Part shown: one piece after another, positions 41,261-48,634 of the stretch
How the letters are laid out: every line of letters starts with the position of its first letter
Numbering within the stretch: the first letter of the stretch is position 1
NCBI GenBank assembly: GCA_903949285.1
Contig: CAJAYT010000129.1
Location: 1-48,634 of the forward strand
Reading direction: 5' to 3'
Length of the DNA stretch: 48,634 nt
Source of the DNA: an uncultured Burkholderiales bacterium
GTDB lineage: Bacteria > Pseudomonadota > Gammaproteobacteria > Burkholderiales > Burkholderiaceae_C
Made by a program: the position numbers and the translations under genes
Notes under the pieces: model-generated
Told to the model about the DNA's origin: nothing
What the model saw: the letters and a program-made list of their open reading frames with translations, nothing else
Database searches by the model: none

Positions 41261-42994
41261 TTACTCTTTTTCGTTGCTACTGTGTTTTTTTGAAGCGGGT
41301 TTTTCTGCAGCTTTTTCCTCGCCCTTCTCCCGCTCAGAAGTCTTGCTGGAGCCCTTCTCCTTTGTGCGCTCAGATCCTTTTTCAGGCTTGTCTGATTTCT
41401 CTACTCGCTCCTTCTCACCCTCTTTGCTCTTATCGGCAGGTTCCGCTTCAGACGCGGACTTTGATTCTTCTTTGGCGACTGCCTTAGGGGACTCCTCGGA
41501 CTCGGATTTCTTAACCTCTTTATCGCTTCGCTCCTCTTTCTCAGACTTGTCTTGGAGCTTCAAGCTTTCTTCAACTTTTCTCTTGTGCAACTCAGCCCGT
41601 ACGTCCTGCGCAGACGAGTAGTTATAAATACTAAATCCACCCAGCAATACTGTTAGACCACATAAGAAGCCAACAAACCACATCACTACGGTGTCACTAA
41701 TTGAACTCGACTCAACGGACTTTGTGCTCGCTGAAGTTTTGGACTCAGCTTGAGCCGCTACAGCCATTTGCTCTTGTTGTTTCCTGAAATTAATATTAAA
41801 CGAATTCATCGTTTTTATCAAAGCGGGATCAATGGTTAATCCGCTCAATAGTTCTTGCTGAGCTTGGAGCTGAGCCTTGATCTCATTGACTGCGTTGGTC
41901 ATGGATCGGTTTGCCACTTGACTTGCAGACTGTGCTTGAGCTTGACTAGCCAGTTGGCCATTCACAAAATTCTCGATATTTTGAATCTTAAAAGTCAAAG
42001 CAGCAACGACTTCATCAAACGCCGCAGTTGATTTGACAACATTATTTTGTTGGGTGTTGTACAGATTGACAATACCGGTCTGAATTTTCTTGAACTCAGC
42101 AGACAAAATAGCCTGCATATCATCTGAGTTTTTATTCACCAAAGTCTGGGAGCTGGTTGCCCAAAATGCTTTAAGCTCACCAAATTGCATCGACATCTCA
42201 CCCCTGAGTTGATCTATGCCTGCGGTGAGACCCTGCACATCCACCGGTTCAGAATTGTTTTGAGTTGCGTGGATTCTTTGCGCCAAAGCCTGCGCTGTTG
42301 CGTGAACATCGCCTTTGATATCAGCAATCTTAGCTTCCATTTCGGTGCGCATTCCATCAATCGCAACCAAAAGTGCTTCTAAGTTTGCCCCAAACTCTGC
42401 ATTCAAAACAGGAATTGGATTATTCAATACGGGAGCCAACTGTTCTATGTTTACAGGCTCTTGCATCACGGGGTCAGGAGTGGGGTGAATACTAGCCACC
42501 ACAGGAGCAGAGTCCGCACTAACGTGCTCAACGTGCTCAACGTGCTCAACATTTTCGTGAATTACCAAAGGCTCTGCCTCAACTTTAGTCTCTGGCTCTG
42601 GAATAGACTCCATCACGGACTCCACCTCAGGGTGAGTAACTGGATTTGGAGTTTCTTGTTGCTCATGTTGCTCATGTTGCTCATGGCTAACCTCTTGGGT
42701 TGTTTCGGGCACGAGGTGTTCATGACCATCAGTGTGCGCATCACCGTGAGCGCTCTCCTCCATGGGAGGATGCTCTACTGATTCAACATGAGGATGTTCT
42801 TGTTCAAACAAAGCATGCTCGAGTTGAGTACTTACGAGCTCCAAAGGCTCTTGAGTCACTTCAACTTCAGGAGTAGCAGTCGTTTCAGCAGTATTTTGGG
42901 CTTGAATCTTCTTGGTGAAATTCAGAAAGGCGCCACATTTCCCGCAAAATTTTGCGTTTAGATTAACGGGTTTACCGCAGTGATCACAATTCAT
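41261..42994 (-). CDS. Zinc-ribbon, coiled-coil, single-TM protein with charged C-terminal tail
   Basis: 577 residues in clear zones: zinc ribbon at 1-21 (C3, C6, C17, C20); an acidic His/Glu-rich disordered part (about 30-195) with short tandem repeats HVEHVEHV and EQHEQHEQ; a long helical, Gln-rich coiled-coil region (about 200-415); one membrane helix (about 436-458, VVMWFVGFLCGLTVLLGG); then roughly 115 residues of Lys/Glu/Ser repeats, almost certainly disordered. AGGTGA six bases before the ATG. Sits between the periplasmic-domain gene (15-base gap) and the GRAM-like zinc-ribbon gene. Looks like a scaffold linking cytoplasm to envelope. No family known to me. Confidence 0.82.
   Translation of the reverse strand: MNCDHCGKPVNLNAKFCGKCGAFLNFTKKIQAQNTAETTATPEVEVTQEPLELVSTQLEHALFEQEHPHVESVEHPPMEESAHGDAHTDGHEHLVPETTQEVSHEQHEQHEQQETPNPVTHPEVESVMESIPEPETKVEAEPLVIHENVEHVEHVEHVSADSAPVVASIHPTPDPVMQEPVNIEQLAPVLNNPIPVLNAEFGANLEALLVAIDGMRTEMEAKIADIKGDVHATAQALAQRIHATQNNSEPVDVQGLTAGIDQLRGEMSMQFGELKAFWATSSQTLVNKNSDDMQAILSAEFKKIQTGIVNLYNTQQNNVVKSTAAFDEVVAALTFKIQNIENFVNGQLASQAQAQSASQVANRSMTNAVNEIKAQLQAQQELLSGLTIDPALIKTMNSFNINFRKQQEQMAVAAQAESKTSASTKSVESSSISDTVVMWFVGFLCGLTVLLGGFSIYNYSSAQDVRAELHKRKVEESLKLQDKSEKEERSDKEVKKSESEESPKAVAKEESKSASEAEPADKSKEGEKERVEKSDKPEKGSERTKEKGSSKTSEREKGEEKAAEKPASKKHSSNEKE
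42521..42547 (+). repeat. Tandem repeat, 9 bp x 3, within the coiled-coil gene
   Basis: AACGTGCTC repeated three times exactly, encoding the HVEHVEHVE stretch on the minus strand. In-frame unit length suggests slippage-driven expansion of the disordered region. Confidence 0.8.
42657..42683 (+). repeat. Tandem repeat, 9 bp x 3, within the coiled-coil gene
   Basis: TGTTGCTCA repeated three times exactly, encoding the EQHEQHEQ stretch on the minus strand. A second in-frame microsatellite about 110 bases from the first. Confidence 0.8.
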
Positions 42995-43009
42995 AAGTTC
43001 ACCTGGTCA

Positions 43010-43654
43010 TTAAAAACTAGCCATTACAAAACACGGTGCATAGGTTGCAGCATCGGTCTTGCTTTTCTCACAAGCCTTTAAGGCCTCTTTCTCCGCAATT
43101 TGTTTGCTCTTTTGCTCTTCCACAATTGCGCAATTGCCTGAATTTCCGTCATAACTGTATGTAAAGGCTCGGTGATTTCCGGTGAAATCACCCTTTTTCA
43201 CATACTTTGCATAAAGGGTCTTACACTGACCAATCAGTTTTGGACGGTATTTGGACTTGATGGCCCCCGTCTCTGATTCCTCAGCAACCTCTACACCCTT
43301 ACTCTCTTTTTCGTCCCGTCTTCCAACCTCTTTAGCGCCAAGTCCACTTTCAGGCTCATTTATCGCTAATTTATGGTCTTCCTTGGATTCGGATCCACTT
43401 TTTTCAGCTCCAGCAGCCTTTTGCTCTGACACGGAGTGCTCCTTGGCCTCGATCCCCTCCCGCTCCTCCACAGGCACGTCCGAAGTGCGTGCCGTCTCAG
43501 TCACTCGGGCCAATTCCTCTGGACTGAGTTCTTCGTCTTCTAGTTGAGTGGTCAAACCGTCTAATAAATGTGAGCTATGCAGGAAAAATCCCGCATTCAC
43601 TCCCACCAAAGCGAGCGCTAATATCAGTAACCCAATTTTCATTTTGTTACTCAT
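43010..43654 (-). CDS. Membrane-anchored periplasmic protein with four-cysteine C-terminal domain
   Basis: 214 residues. One N-terminal helix (about 6-24, KIGLLILALALVGVNAGFF) serves as signal anchor. An acidic, Glu/Ser/Lys-rich linker (about 35-132) leads to a compact C-terminal domain with C144, C175, C195 and C208 (IGQCKTLYAKY, NSGNCAIVEEQ, ALKACEKS, APCFVMASF). The AxxxALxxC plus final C pattern resembles small periplasmic DUF4189-like domains and would allow two disulfides. AAGAG eight bases before the ATG. Second gene of the operon; the linker composition is like the C-terminal tail of the next gene product. Confidence 0.75.
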   Translation of the reverse strand: MSNKMKIGLLILALALVGVNAGFFLHSSHLLDGLTTQLEDEELSPEELARVTETARTSDVPVEEREGIEAKEHSVSEQKAAGAEKSGSESKEDHKLAINEPESGLGAKEVGRRDEKESKGVEVAEESETGAIKSKYRPKLIGQCKTLYAKYVKKGDFTGNHRAFTYSYDGNSGNCAIVEEQKSKQIAEKEALKACEKSKTDAATYAPCFVMASF

Positions 43655-43714
43655 ATTAATGCTCTTGACGGTAAAAGGGTACTCTTCAAGGGGAATCTCA
43701 TATTTATAAAAGCT

Positions 43715-44107
43715 TTATACCTTCACTCTCTTGCCGGCTGCGGCGCTTAAGATTTCAACATAAGCCAGCCAAGAAATAACCTCATTCATCATTTTATTAA
43801 ACACAAGCGTGTCACTCACGCCGTTGAAGATGCACTCCATGATATTGGCGTAGACATAGGCAGGATTCAATTTGAAATTAGCGTCACCATCTTGAATTTC
43901 TGTTTGCTGGCGTTTGTACTCCTCCACCATCTGAACCAAAGACTCCCCCAGACTGTCGTGATAGAGATTTCTCTGTTGGTTCAGATCATTCCAAATTTTC
44001 TCACCCACCTGGATTTGAAAAGGTTTATCTCGCACCTTCAAATCATTAAATGTGATTTGAAATGTTTTATAAACATTTTCCTTTGTGACTGTTTCAAATA
44101 ATTTCAT
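43715..44107 (-). CDS. Hypothetical 130-residue protein heading the zinc-ribbon operon
   Basis: No family recognised. Soluble, no signal or membrane helix. Sequence is mixed alpha/beta with segments NVYKTFQITFNDLKVRDKPF, KIWNDLNQQRNLYHDSLGE, NPAYVYANIMECIFNGV and ending AAAGKRVKV. First gene of the four-gene run (60 bases before the next). The 224-base AT-rich divergent gap upstream should hold its promoter. It probably works with the downstream membrane proteins, but the role is unknown. Confidence 0.75.
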   Translation of the reverse strand: MKLFETVTKENVYKTFQITFNDLKVRDKPFQIQVGEKIWNDLNQQRNLYHDSLGESLVQMVEEYKRQQTEIQDGDANFKLNPAYVYANIMECIFNGVSDTLVFNKMMNEVISWLAYVEILSAAAGKRVKV

Positions 44108-44331
44108 AATTTTGAATCCATATACAAATCAAAGCTCTTACTCTCTAATTCAACTCAAGTAAGGTATCGACTGTTTAATGACTTTCTAAATACTACATAA
44201 GTACTCATTATTCAATTAAAATGGGCTTTCTAATAAAACTATTTAAGACCTAGACGGTCAAGCTTCTAAAATAGGGCTCCTTAAATGCCTAATTTGCGCT
44301 TCATTCGACTACACCACAACTGGGAACAACT
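44108..44331. other. Divergent AT-rich promoter region
   Basis: 224 bases between the zinc-ribbon operon (minus) and the flavin reductase-family gene (plus). Strongly AT-rich, no gene, no hairpin of note. Presumed promoters in both directions, not resolvable by eye. Confidence 0.4.
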
Positions 44332-44955
44332 TTGAGTAATCCAATACATTTTTATAAACCATCAGAGGGCCATGGCCTTCCCCATGACCCCTTTAATGCC
44401 ATCGTGGGTCCTCGCCCCATTGGCTGGGTCTCAACCCAAAGTGGTACGGGGATACTGAACTTGGCGCCATACAGCTTCTTTAATGCATTTAATTACATTC
44501 CACCTATCATCGCTTTTTCAAGCATTGGATTGAAAGACAGTATCAGAAACGTGCAAGAAACGGGGGAGTTTTGTTGGAATCTAGTGACCAAAGATCTGGC
44601 TGAACAAATGAATCAAACCTGTGCTGCAGTAGGCCCCGAGGTGGATGAGTTTGCTCTTGCAGGTCTTACCCCTACTGCTTCGCAAGTAGTCTCTGTACCC
44701 AGAGTGTTGGAGAGTAAAGTCTCCTTTGAATGCAAAGCTACTCAAGTCTTTCAGCTCGAAAATGCACAAGGCTCGAAAGTCAATACCTGGGTTGTGTTTG
44801 GTGAGGTTGTGGGCGTATACATTAACAAAGACCTTCTGGTAGACGGCGTTTATGACACGGCTAACGCGCACCACATCTTACGCGGTGGTGGGCCCGCTGA
44901 TTATTTTGAGATTACTCCTGAAAATCTTTTCAAAATGAATCGCCCTCAGGTTTAA
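44332..44955 (+). CDS. Flavin reductase-like (FMN-binding split-barrel) protein
   Basis: 207-residue protein of the flavin reductase-like/DIM6-NTAB family. Motifs: FNAIVGPRPIGWVSTQSG, NLAPYSFFNAFNYIPPIIAFSS, DSIRNVQETGEFCWNLV and VFGEVVGVYINKDLL, typical of FMN-binding split barrels that reduce free flavin or carry out flavin-linked oxidoreduction. The start is a TTG at 44332; no ATG is in frame near it and the ribosome site is weak (GGGAA). Stands alone; convergent with a small hypothetical gene. Cytoplasmic; substrate unknown. Confidence 0.9.
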   Translation: MSNPIHFYKPSEGHGLPHDPFNAIVGPRPIGWVSTQSGTGILNLAPYSFFNAFNYIPPIIAFSSIGLKDSIRNVQETGEFCWNLVTKDLAEQMNQTCAAVGPEVDEFALAGLTPTASQVVSVPRVLESKVSFECKATQVFQLENAQGSKVNTWVVFGEVVGVYINKDLLVDGVYDTANAHHILRGGGPADYFEITPENLFKMNRPQV

Positions 44956-44980
44956 CAACTGTCGAACAAGCCCATAGCGC

Positions 44981-45343
44981 TCAATCCTCTAAGGATTGAG
45001 CATCATTAAATAGCGAGAAGTGAACGTCTTTAAAGTCAATAGCAATATAAAACGACTGCATCTCCTCCTCCCCCGACTCCAAATAGTAACGGAGCTCGTG
45101 AAAAATATAAAAACACAGCGAATCCATAAAAGTCTTATAGTCACTCAAGTCCCCACTGTGTTTGCCCACCTTTAGGGTCCAGGGGTGAACGGGGCGTGCC
45201 CCCTTCTTAAAGAAGACTTCACAATCGCGTCCTTTTATAAGCTCACCCTCAGACTCCATATCGTAAAAAAGGCGGGCCTTGTAGGTTTTTGAATCTTGGT
45301 ACTGACCCGAAATACGTAGTGGAAAGATCCTAACAAATGGCAT
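44981..45343 (-). CDS. Hypothetical 120-residue protein
   Basis: Not recognised. A compact, aromatic-rich, acidic sequence (PFVRIFPLRISGQYQDS, MDSLCFYIFHELRYYLESGEEE, YIAIDFKDVHFSLFND). No signal peptide or membrane helix. Convergent with the flavin reductase-family gene (25 bases between stops). ATG at 45343 without a clear ribosome site. Two direct repeats of GGCAACAAGG lie 42-72 bases upstream. Composition is like the neighbours, so it is probably real. Confidence 0.65.
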   Translation of the reverse strand: MPFVRIFPLRISGQYQDSKTYKARLFYDMESEGELIKGRDCEVFFKKGARPVHPWTLKVGKHSGDLSDYKTFMDSLCFYIFHELRYYLESGEEEMQSFYIAIDFKDVHFSLFNDAQSLED

Positions 45344-45384
45344 AAGGAGAGGGTATTGGGTTATGTTTCATCTATCCAAGGCTT

Positions 45385-45415
45385 GGCAACAAGGGATTTA
45401 GTTCGGGCAACAAGG
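45385..45415. promoter_or_regulatory. Direct repeat, GGCAACAAGG twice, 21 bp apart
   Basis: Copies at 45385-45394 and 45406-45415, two helical turns apart on the same face of DNA, 42 bases upstream of the minus-strand hypothetical gene and about 210 upstream of the liv receptor gene. Spacing suits a tandem regulator site. The first copy is joined to a small dyad, CCAAGGCTTGG. Confidence 0.35.
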
Positions 45416-45624
45416 CCTATGAAATCCAACAATGAAGGAGCGTTCTTAGCACAAGAATTTTAATGGAATTCACAAAAAAACAGGATTTCTCCGAGTGAAT
45501 CCACCAATATAACTCCATGCAGAAAAGGCTATGATATTTGTCTATTCGTAGCTTAGCCTATTTTCAAGACATTTGTTCAAGCTGCGTTCAAAATTTGTGC
45601 AAGTTGATTAAAGGAGATTGGTGA

Positions 45625-46845
45625 ATGCAACAAAGAACCGAACTAAAAAGAAGATCAATCATTAAAACCATCGCCGGGGCCCTTGGTTACGCCGGGTTGG
45701 GACTCTCTTCCTCAGCGTTTTCTCAAACTGGCCCCATTCGAATTGGTGGCACCCTTGCACTCACTGGTCCCCTTTCGGCAACCGGACTAGTGCACAAATT
45801 AGTCTCCGATATTGCAATCGACGATTTAAACAAAAGAGGTGGCCTCCTAGGACGCAAGGTGGAGTACGTTCTAAAGGACGATCAATCAAAGCCAGACGTC
45901 ACTCGCACCCTCTACGAACAACTCATTACCAATGACAAAGTTGATCTAATCATTGGCCCTTATGCTACACAGGGTATTTTGTCAGCAATGGGAGTAGCCG
46001 AGCGCTACAACAAAGTTCTTGTTCACCATACATTTGGCATACCCGCCAAAGCAAAATATGACAAACAATTTCCAATTTGGGCGCTAGGTCCCAATCCTGA
46101 AAAAACAGTTCCAACAACTGCTTTTGATGCGGTCGCGACCTTGGCCAAGCCGCCAAAAACTGTTGCTATCGTAACCACCAAATTTGCTTCGGTTTACTTC
46201 TTATCCACAGGAGCTAGAGATGTTGCAAAAGAAAAAGGCCTCAAAGAGGTCCTATACCTCGAGTGGGATTTTGGCAACCGTGATTTTGGCCCTATCGCAG
46301 CTCGGTTAAAAGACGCGGCTCCTGACCTCGTATGGGTAGGAGATATTGGCGCAGAGGGTAATCAACTCTTAGAGGCATGCAAGAAAATAGATTACACCCC
46401 CCCGCTTCACATACATACCTTCCCCTCCCCAGGTCTCATGGCACAAGCCCAGGAAACGCAGGGCGCACTTGCTATCTCCTTGTTTGAGGAGCACGCCCCT
46501 TTTACAAAAAACAAGGGAGCAGAATTTTTCATCAAAGCATTTCACGAAAAAGCCAAAGCTGCAAGCCTGCCCTACCAAGAAGTCGAGGTTCAAGCAGCTT
46601 GCTCCTACGGCGCTTGGCAATTAATCGAAGCAGCAGTTGTTGCAACCAAGAGCTTAGATGATGAAGTACTGGCAAAATGGATCAAGGCTAATAAAGTAGA
46701 CACCATCGTTGGCAAACTTCGCTTTGATGGTCCATCTAATTACGGAGATGATTTAATGCACATTAAACAACTCCAAAAAGGTGAATGGAAAATGGTTTAC
46801 CCCAAGGCCTTCGCCGCCCCTGGTGCAACGATTCAAACGATTTAA
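45625..46845 (+). CDS. Liv-type ABC transporter substrate-binding protein, Tat signal
   Basis: 406-residue type I binding protein. The N-terminus reads LKRRSIIKTIAGALGYAGLGL, a twin-arginine signal, with a cut near AFSQ; then GPIRIGGTLALTGPLSATG and GGLLGRKVEYVLKDDQSKPDV, standard for this receptor group, and FDGPSNYGDDLMHIKQLQKGEWKMVYPK at the end. AAAGGAG eight bases before the ATG. First gene of a second Liv-type operon with livH and livM following. Tat export contrasts with the Sec-type signal of the first receptor. Ligand unknown (amino acid, amide or aromatic acid). Confidence 0.94.
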   Translation: MQQRTELKRRSIIKTIAGALGYAGLGLSSSAFSQTGPIRIGGTLALTGPLSATGLVHKLVSDIAIDDLNKRGGLLGRKVEYVLKDDQSKPDVTRTLYEQLITNDKVDLIIGPYATQGILSAMGVAERYNKVLVHHTFGIPAKAKYDKQFPIWALGPNPEKTVPTTAFDAVATLAKPPKTVAIVTTKFASVYFLSTGARDVAKEKGLKEVLYLEWDFGNRDFGPIAARLKDAAPDLVWVGDIGAEGNQLLEACKKIDYTPPLHIHTFPSPGLMAQAQETQGALAISLFEEHAPFTKNKGAEFFIKAFHEKAKAASLPYQEVEVQAACSYGAWQLIEAAVVATKSLDDEVLAKWIKANKVDTIVGKLRFDGPSNYGDDLMHIKQLQKGEWKMVYPKAFAAPGATIQTI

Positions 46846-46881
46846 AATTTTATTTTGAATTAACGCCACCACTCATCCACG

Positions 46882-46908
46882 AAGGCTCTAGCGCAACACT
46901 AGAGCCTT
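46882..46908 (+). terminator. Attenuator-like hairpin between receptor and permease genes
   Basis: AAGGCTCTAG / CTAGAGCCTT, perfect 10-bp arms with loop CGCAACA, followed only by TTTGTG at the 3' side. It lies 36 bases after the receptor stop and 38 before livH. A weak T-run suggests partial termination or mRNA 3'-end protection. Confidence 0.7.
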
Positions 46909-46946
46909 TGTGATGTTCAGATCAACCATTTAATTAAATACACACA

Positions 46947-47798
46947 GTGCCAAGTTTGCACCTCATCATTCAGTCTGCCGTCTCAGGCCTTTTACTGGGA
47001 GGACTCTACGGTCTCATTGGGCTAGGCTTGGGCCTGTCCTGGGGTCTATTAGGACAAATTAACTTAGCGCATTTTGGATTTTTGTTCTTATCGGCCTATC
47101 TGAGTTATCAATTCAGCACCACCTTTGCGATTAATCCGTTGTGGGCCCTTTGCATACTTCCACCGGCCTTCTTTGCCATTGGGGCAGGATTACACGCCCT
47201 GATCAGGCGCTTTAAGATGACGCCCTTCAACTCCTTGCTACTCACCTTTGGATTAACGGTGATTGTGGACGCTCTTATTCAGTGGATATGGACTGCTGAT
47301 TTTCGCAAACTTGAATACGCTCAATCAAACCTCAAACTGGAGCTCAGCGGGATCTATCTCCCCTACGCCGAATCCCTCAGTTTTGCTTTGTCCGTACTTT
47401 GTGCAAGCGCGGTTTATTGGGTCATGAAACGAACGGATATGGGCAAGGCCGTCAGGGCTATCGCGCAAGATCCCCAGATGTCAACCGCTTTTGGGATCAA
47501 CCAAAAATTCATCACCATGTGCTTGGCCGGAACGTGCACAGCACTGGCTGCAATCGCAGGAATTTGCGTATCCTTAATTTTCACCCTCAACCCCTCCCAG
47601 CTCTACACTTGGATTGGTGTAGTCTTTGCTGTTGTGATGCTTGGAGGTCTGGGCTCCGCATTTGGCCCCCTTTTGGCCGGTATGTTAATCGGGGTATCAG
47701 AATCCATCACGATGGTTTTTATAGCTCCTTCTTGGGCACCAATCGTATCCTTTACGCTGCTCATTGGGTTGTTGCTCCTTAGACCGGACAAAATCTAA
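46947..47798 (+). CDS. livH: LivH-type ABC transporter permease
   Basis: 283-residue inner-membrane permease. Typical LivH text: QSAVSGLLLGGLYGLIGLGLGLSWG, INLAHFGFLFLSAYLSY, AIAQDPQMSTAFGINQKFI (the EAA-like loop), GVVFAVVMLGGLGSAFGPLLAGMLIG. Normal length, without the insertion seen in the other LivH of this window. The start is a GTG at 46947; there is no in-frame ATG near. The final TAA overlaps the next ATG (TAATG). Confidence 0.93.
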   Translation: MPSLHLIIQSAVSGLLLGGLYGLIGLGLGLSWGLLGQINLAHFGFLFLSAYLSYQFSTTFAINPLWALCILPPAFFAIGAGLHALIRRFKMTPFNSLLLTFGLTVIVDALIQWIWTADFRKLEYAQSNLKLELSGIYLPYAESLSFALSVLCASAVYWVMKRTDMGKAVRAIAQDPQMSTAFGINQKFITMCLAGTCTALAAIAGICVSLIFTLNPSQLYTWIGVVFAVVMLGGLGSAFGPLLAGMLIGVSESITMVFIAPSWAPIVSFTLLIGLLLLRPDKI

Positions 47799-48634
47799 TG
47801 AAGTTCTTCCCTATGCACACAAATCGACCCCTATTCAATATCTTAGTAATAGGACTCCTCTTGGCCTGGGTTCCTTGGTTGGGTTTGTCAGCCTTTTGGT
47901 TGTCATTCTTTTACCTCATTCTTTACTGGTCAGTCCTTACCCTTTCTTGGAATGTTTTTTCGGGATATTCGGGTTATTTCTCCTTTGGACACGGCGCATT
48001 CTTTGGTATTGGCATCTACACCGTTGCATATATGTGCGGGCAACTGGAGATGTCGTTTCTACCCATGGTGTGCTTGGCCGGGGCCCTCGCAGGCGGGGCC
48101 GGGGTAGCCTTGGGTGCACTCGTCTTTAGGGTCAAGCGAGTGAGGGGTGAGCTTTTTGCGCTGCTTACCTTGGCCGTAACCTTCATCATTGCAACGGTTG
48201 TGCTCAATACGCCCATTGACGGAGGACCCGGCGTTTATCTCAACTCTGTTCAAGTGCCTAAGCTTGGCCCCTCCACTCCAGCCACCTTTTATCTATTAAT
48301 ATTAATTCTATTTGTGGTGGCCCTACTTGTGTCCAGATACATAAGCACGTCCAAGTTAGGTGTTGCCCTTTTTGCGATTCATGATGATGAAGACGCTGCT
48401 GAGGTGATGGGGGTTCCGACCTTTAAAACCAAACTAGCTGCACTCTTCATATCCTCCAGCATGGCAGGTATCGCAGGTGGCATACACGCTGTGTTCGTGT
48501 CCTACGTTACCGCAAACGAGGTCTTCTCAATCAACGTGCCTCTGTTTGTTGTTCTCATGAGTATTTTGGGAGGAGCAAGGCACTGGGCGGGACCAGCTCT
48601 GGGCGCTGTAGTCATTACATCACTGCAGTACCTA
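47798..48634 (+). CDS. livM: LivM-type ABC transporter permease, truncated by the window end
   Basis: Starts at the ATG overlapping the livH stop (TAATG) and stays open for 279 codons to the last base, so the C-terminus lies outside the window. Translation begins MKFFPMHTNRPLFN and shows LivM features: TLSWNVFSGYSGYFSFGHGA, VRGELFALLTLAVTFI, the EAA-like AIHDDEDAAEVMGV, and SILGGARHWAGPALGAVV. Several hydrophobic helices. Unlike the first operon, I cannot see whether a LivG domain is fused, because the end is missing. Confidence 0.92.
   Translation, partial: MKFFPMHTNRPLFNILVIGLLLAWVPWLGLSAFWLSFFYLILYWSVLTLSWNVFSGYSGYFSFGHGAFFGIGIYTVAYMCGQLEMSFLPMVCLAGALAGGAGVALGALVFRVKRVRGELFALLTLAVTFIIATVVLNTPIDGGPGVYLNSVQVPKLGPSTPATFYLLILILFVVALLVSRYISTSKLGVALFAIHDDEDAAEVMGVPTFKTKLAALFISSSMAGIAGGIHAVFVSYVTANEVFSINVPLFVVLMSILGGARHWAGPALGAVVITSLQYL

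Noticed and set aside
41274..41621. Serine/phenylalanine-rich plus-strand frame
   Set aside because: Antisense shadow of the Lys/Glu/Ser-rich tail of the coiled-coil protein.
40584..44107. Reading the zinc-ribbon operon as a known defence or toxin-antitoxin system
   Set aside because: No nuclease, NTPase, protease, reverse transcriptase or toxin motif is seen in any of the four products.
1..48634. tRNA, rRNA, CRISPR arrays, insertion sequences, prophage or attachment sites
   Set aside because: Looked for and not found: no repeat-spacer pattern, no transposase or integrase motif, no cloverleaf recognised by eye.

Overview
The window looks like chromosomal DNA from a free-living, probably aquatic betaproteobacterium (Burkholderiales-like). 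This is inferred from two orphan Bug-type (tripartite tricarboxylate) receptors, a tcuAB pair, a proteobacterial sox gene order, YaeQ, a 1-Cys peroxiredoxin and an isoquinoline-1-oxidoreductase-like molybdoenzyme. Base composition is near balanced by eye. Genes are tightly packed. I see no tRNA, rRNA, CRISPR array, transposase, phage gene or recognisable transcription factor, so this reads as ordinary metabolic chromosome.

Left block (1-15.1 kb), all on the minus strand. In transcription order: an OprB-type porin, a Bug receptor, YaeQ, a two-subunit xanthine-dehydrogenase-family enzyme (iorA/iorB-like), the thiosulfate-oxidation genes soxX, soxY, soxZ and soxA (no soxB or soxCD), a secreted cupin with a quinone oxidoreductase, a fumarylacetoacetate-hydrolase-family enzyme, a Tat-exported LVIVD-repeat protein, a 1-Cys peroxiredoxin, a hotdog thioesterase with a proline-rich tail, and a DHDPS-family aldolase. 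SoxY keeps its terminal cysteine but lacks the canonical GGCGG ending.

Centre (15.5-33 kb): a class V aminotransferase with a bidirectional terminator, a bactofilin, a DUF1330 protein divergent from a secreted carboxymuconolactone-decarboxylase-family protein, a thioesterase / RIO kinase / TPR-glycosyltransferase run, a dihydroxyphthalate-decarboxylase-like solute-binding-fold protein, a complete Liv-type ABC operon with a LivM-LivG fusion, and divergent from it the tricarballylate pair tcuA-tcuB. An RNase II-family enzyme faces tcuB.

Right (33-48.6 kb): a small catabolic island (amidohydrolase, solute-binding-fold protein without signal peptide, decarboxylating dehydrogenase, second Bug receptor), a ModA-like binding protein, a second secreted CMD-family protein with a Tat alpha/beta hydrolase, then an unusual four-gene operon of unknown function (40.6-44.1 kb) that combines two proteins with identical N-terminal zinc ribbons, a GRAM/PH-like domain, a long coiled coil, and a periplasmic cysteine domain. 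A flavin reductase-family protein, a hypothetical gene and the start of a second Liv-type ABC operon follow. Its livM runs off the end of the window.

Overall theme: uptake (ABC, Bug, porin) and oxidation of small organic acids, aromatic-type compounds and reduced sulfur. The four-gene zinc-ribbon operon is the best candidate for an undescribed system. The atypical SoxY and the paired secreted CMD-family proteins are the next most interesting points.
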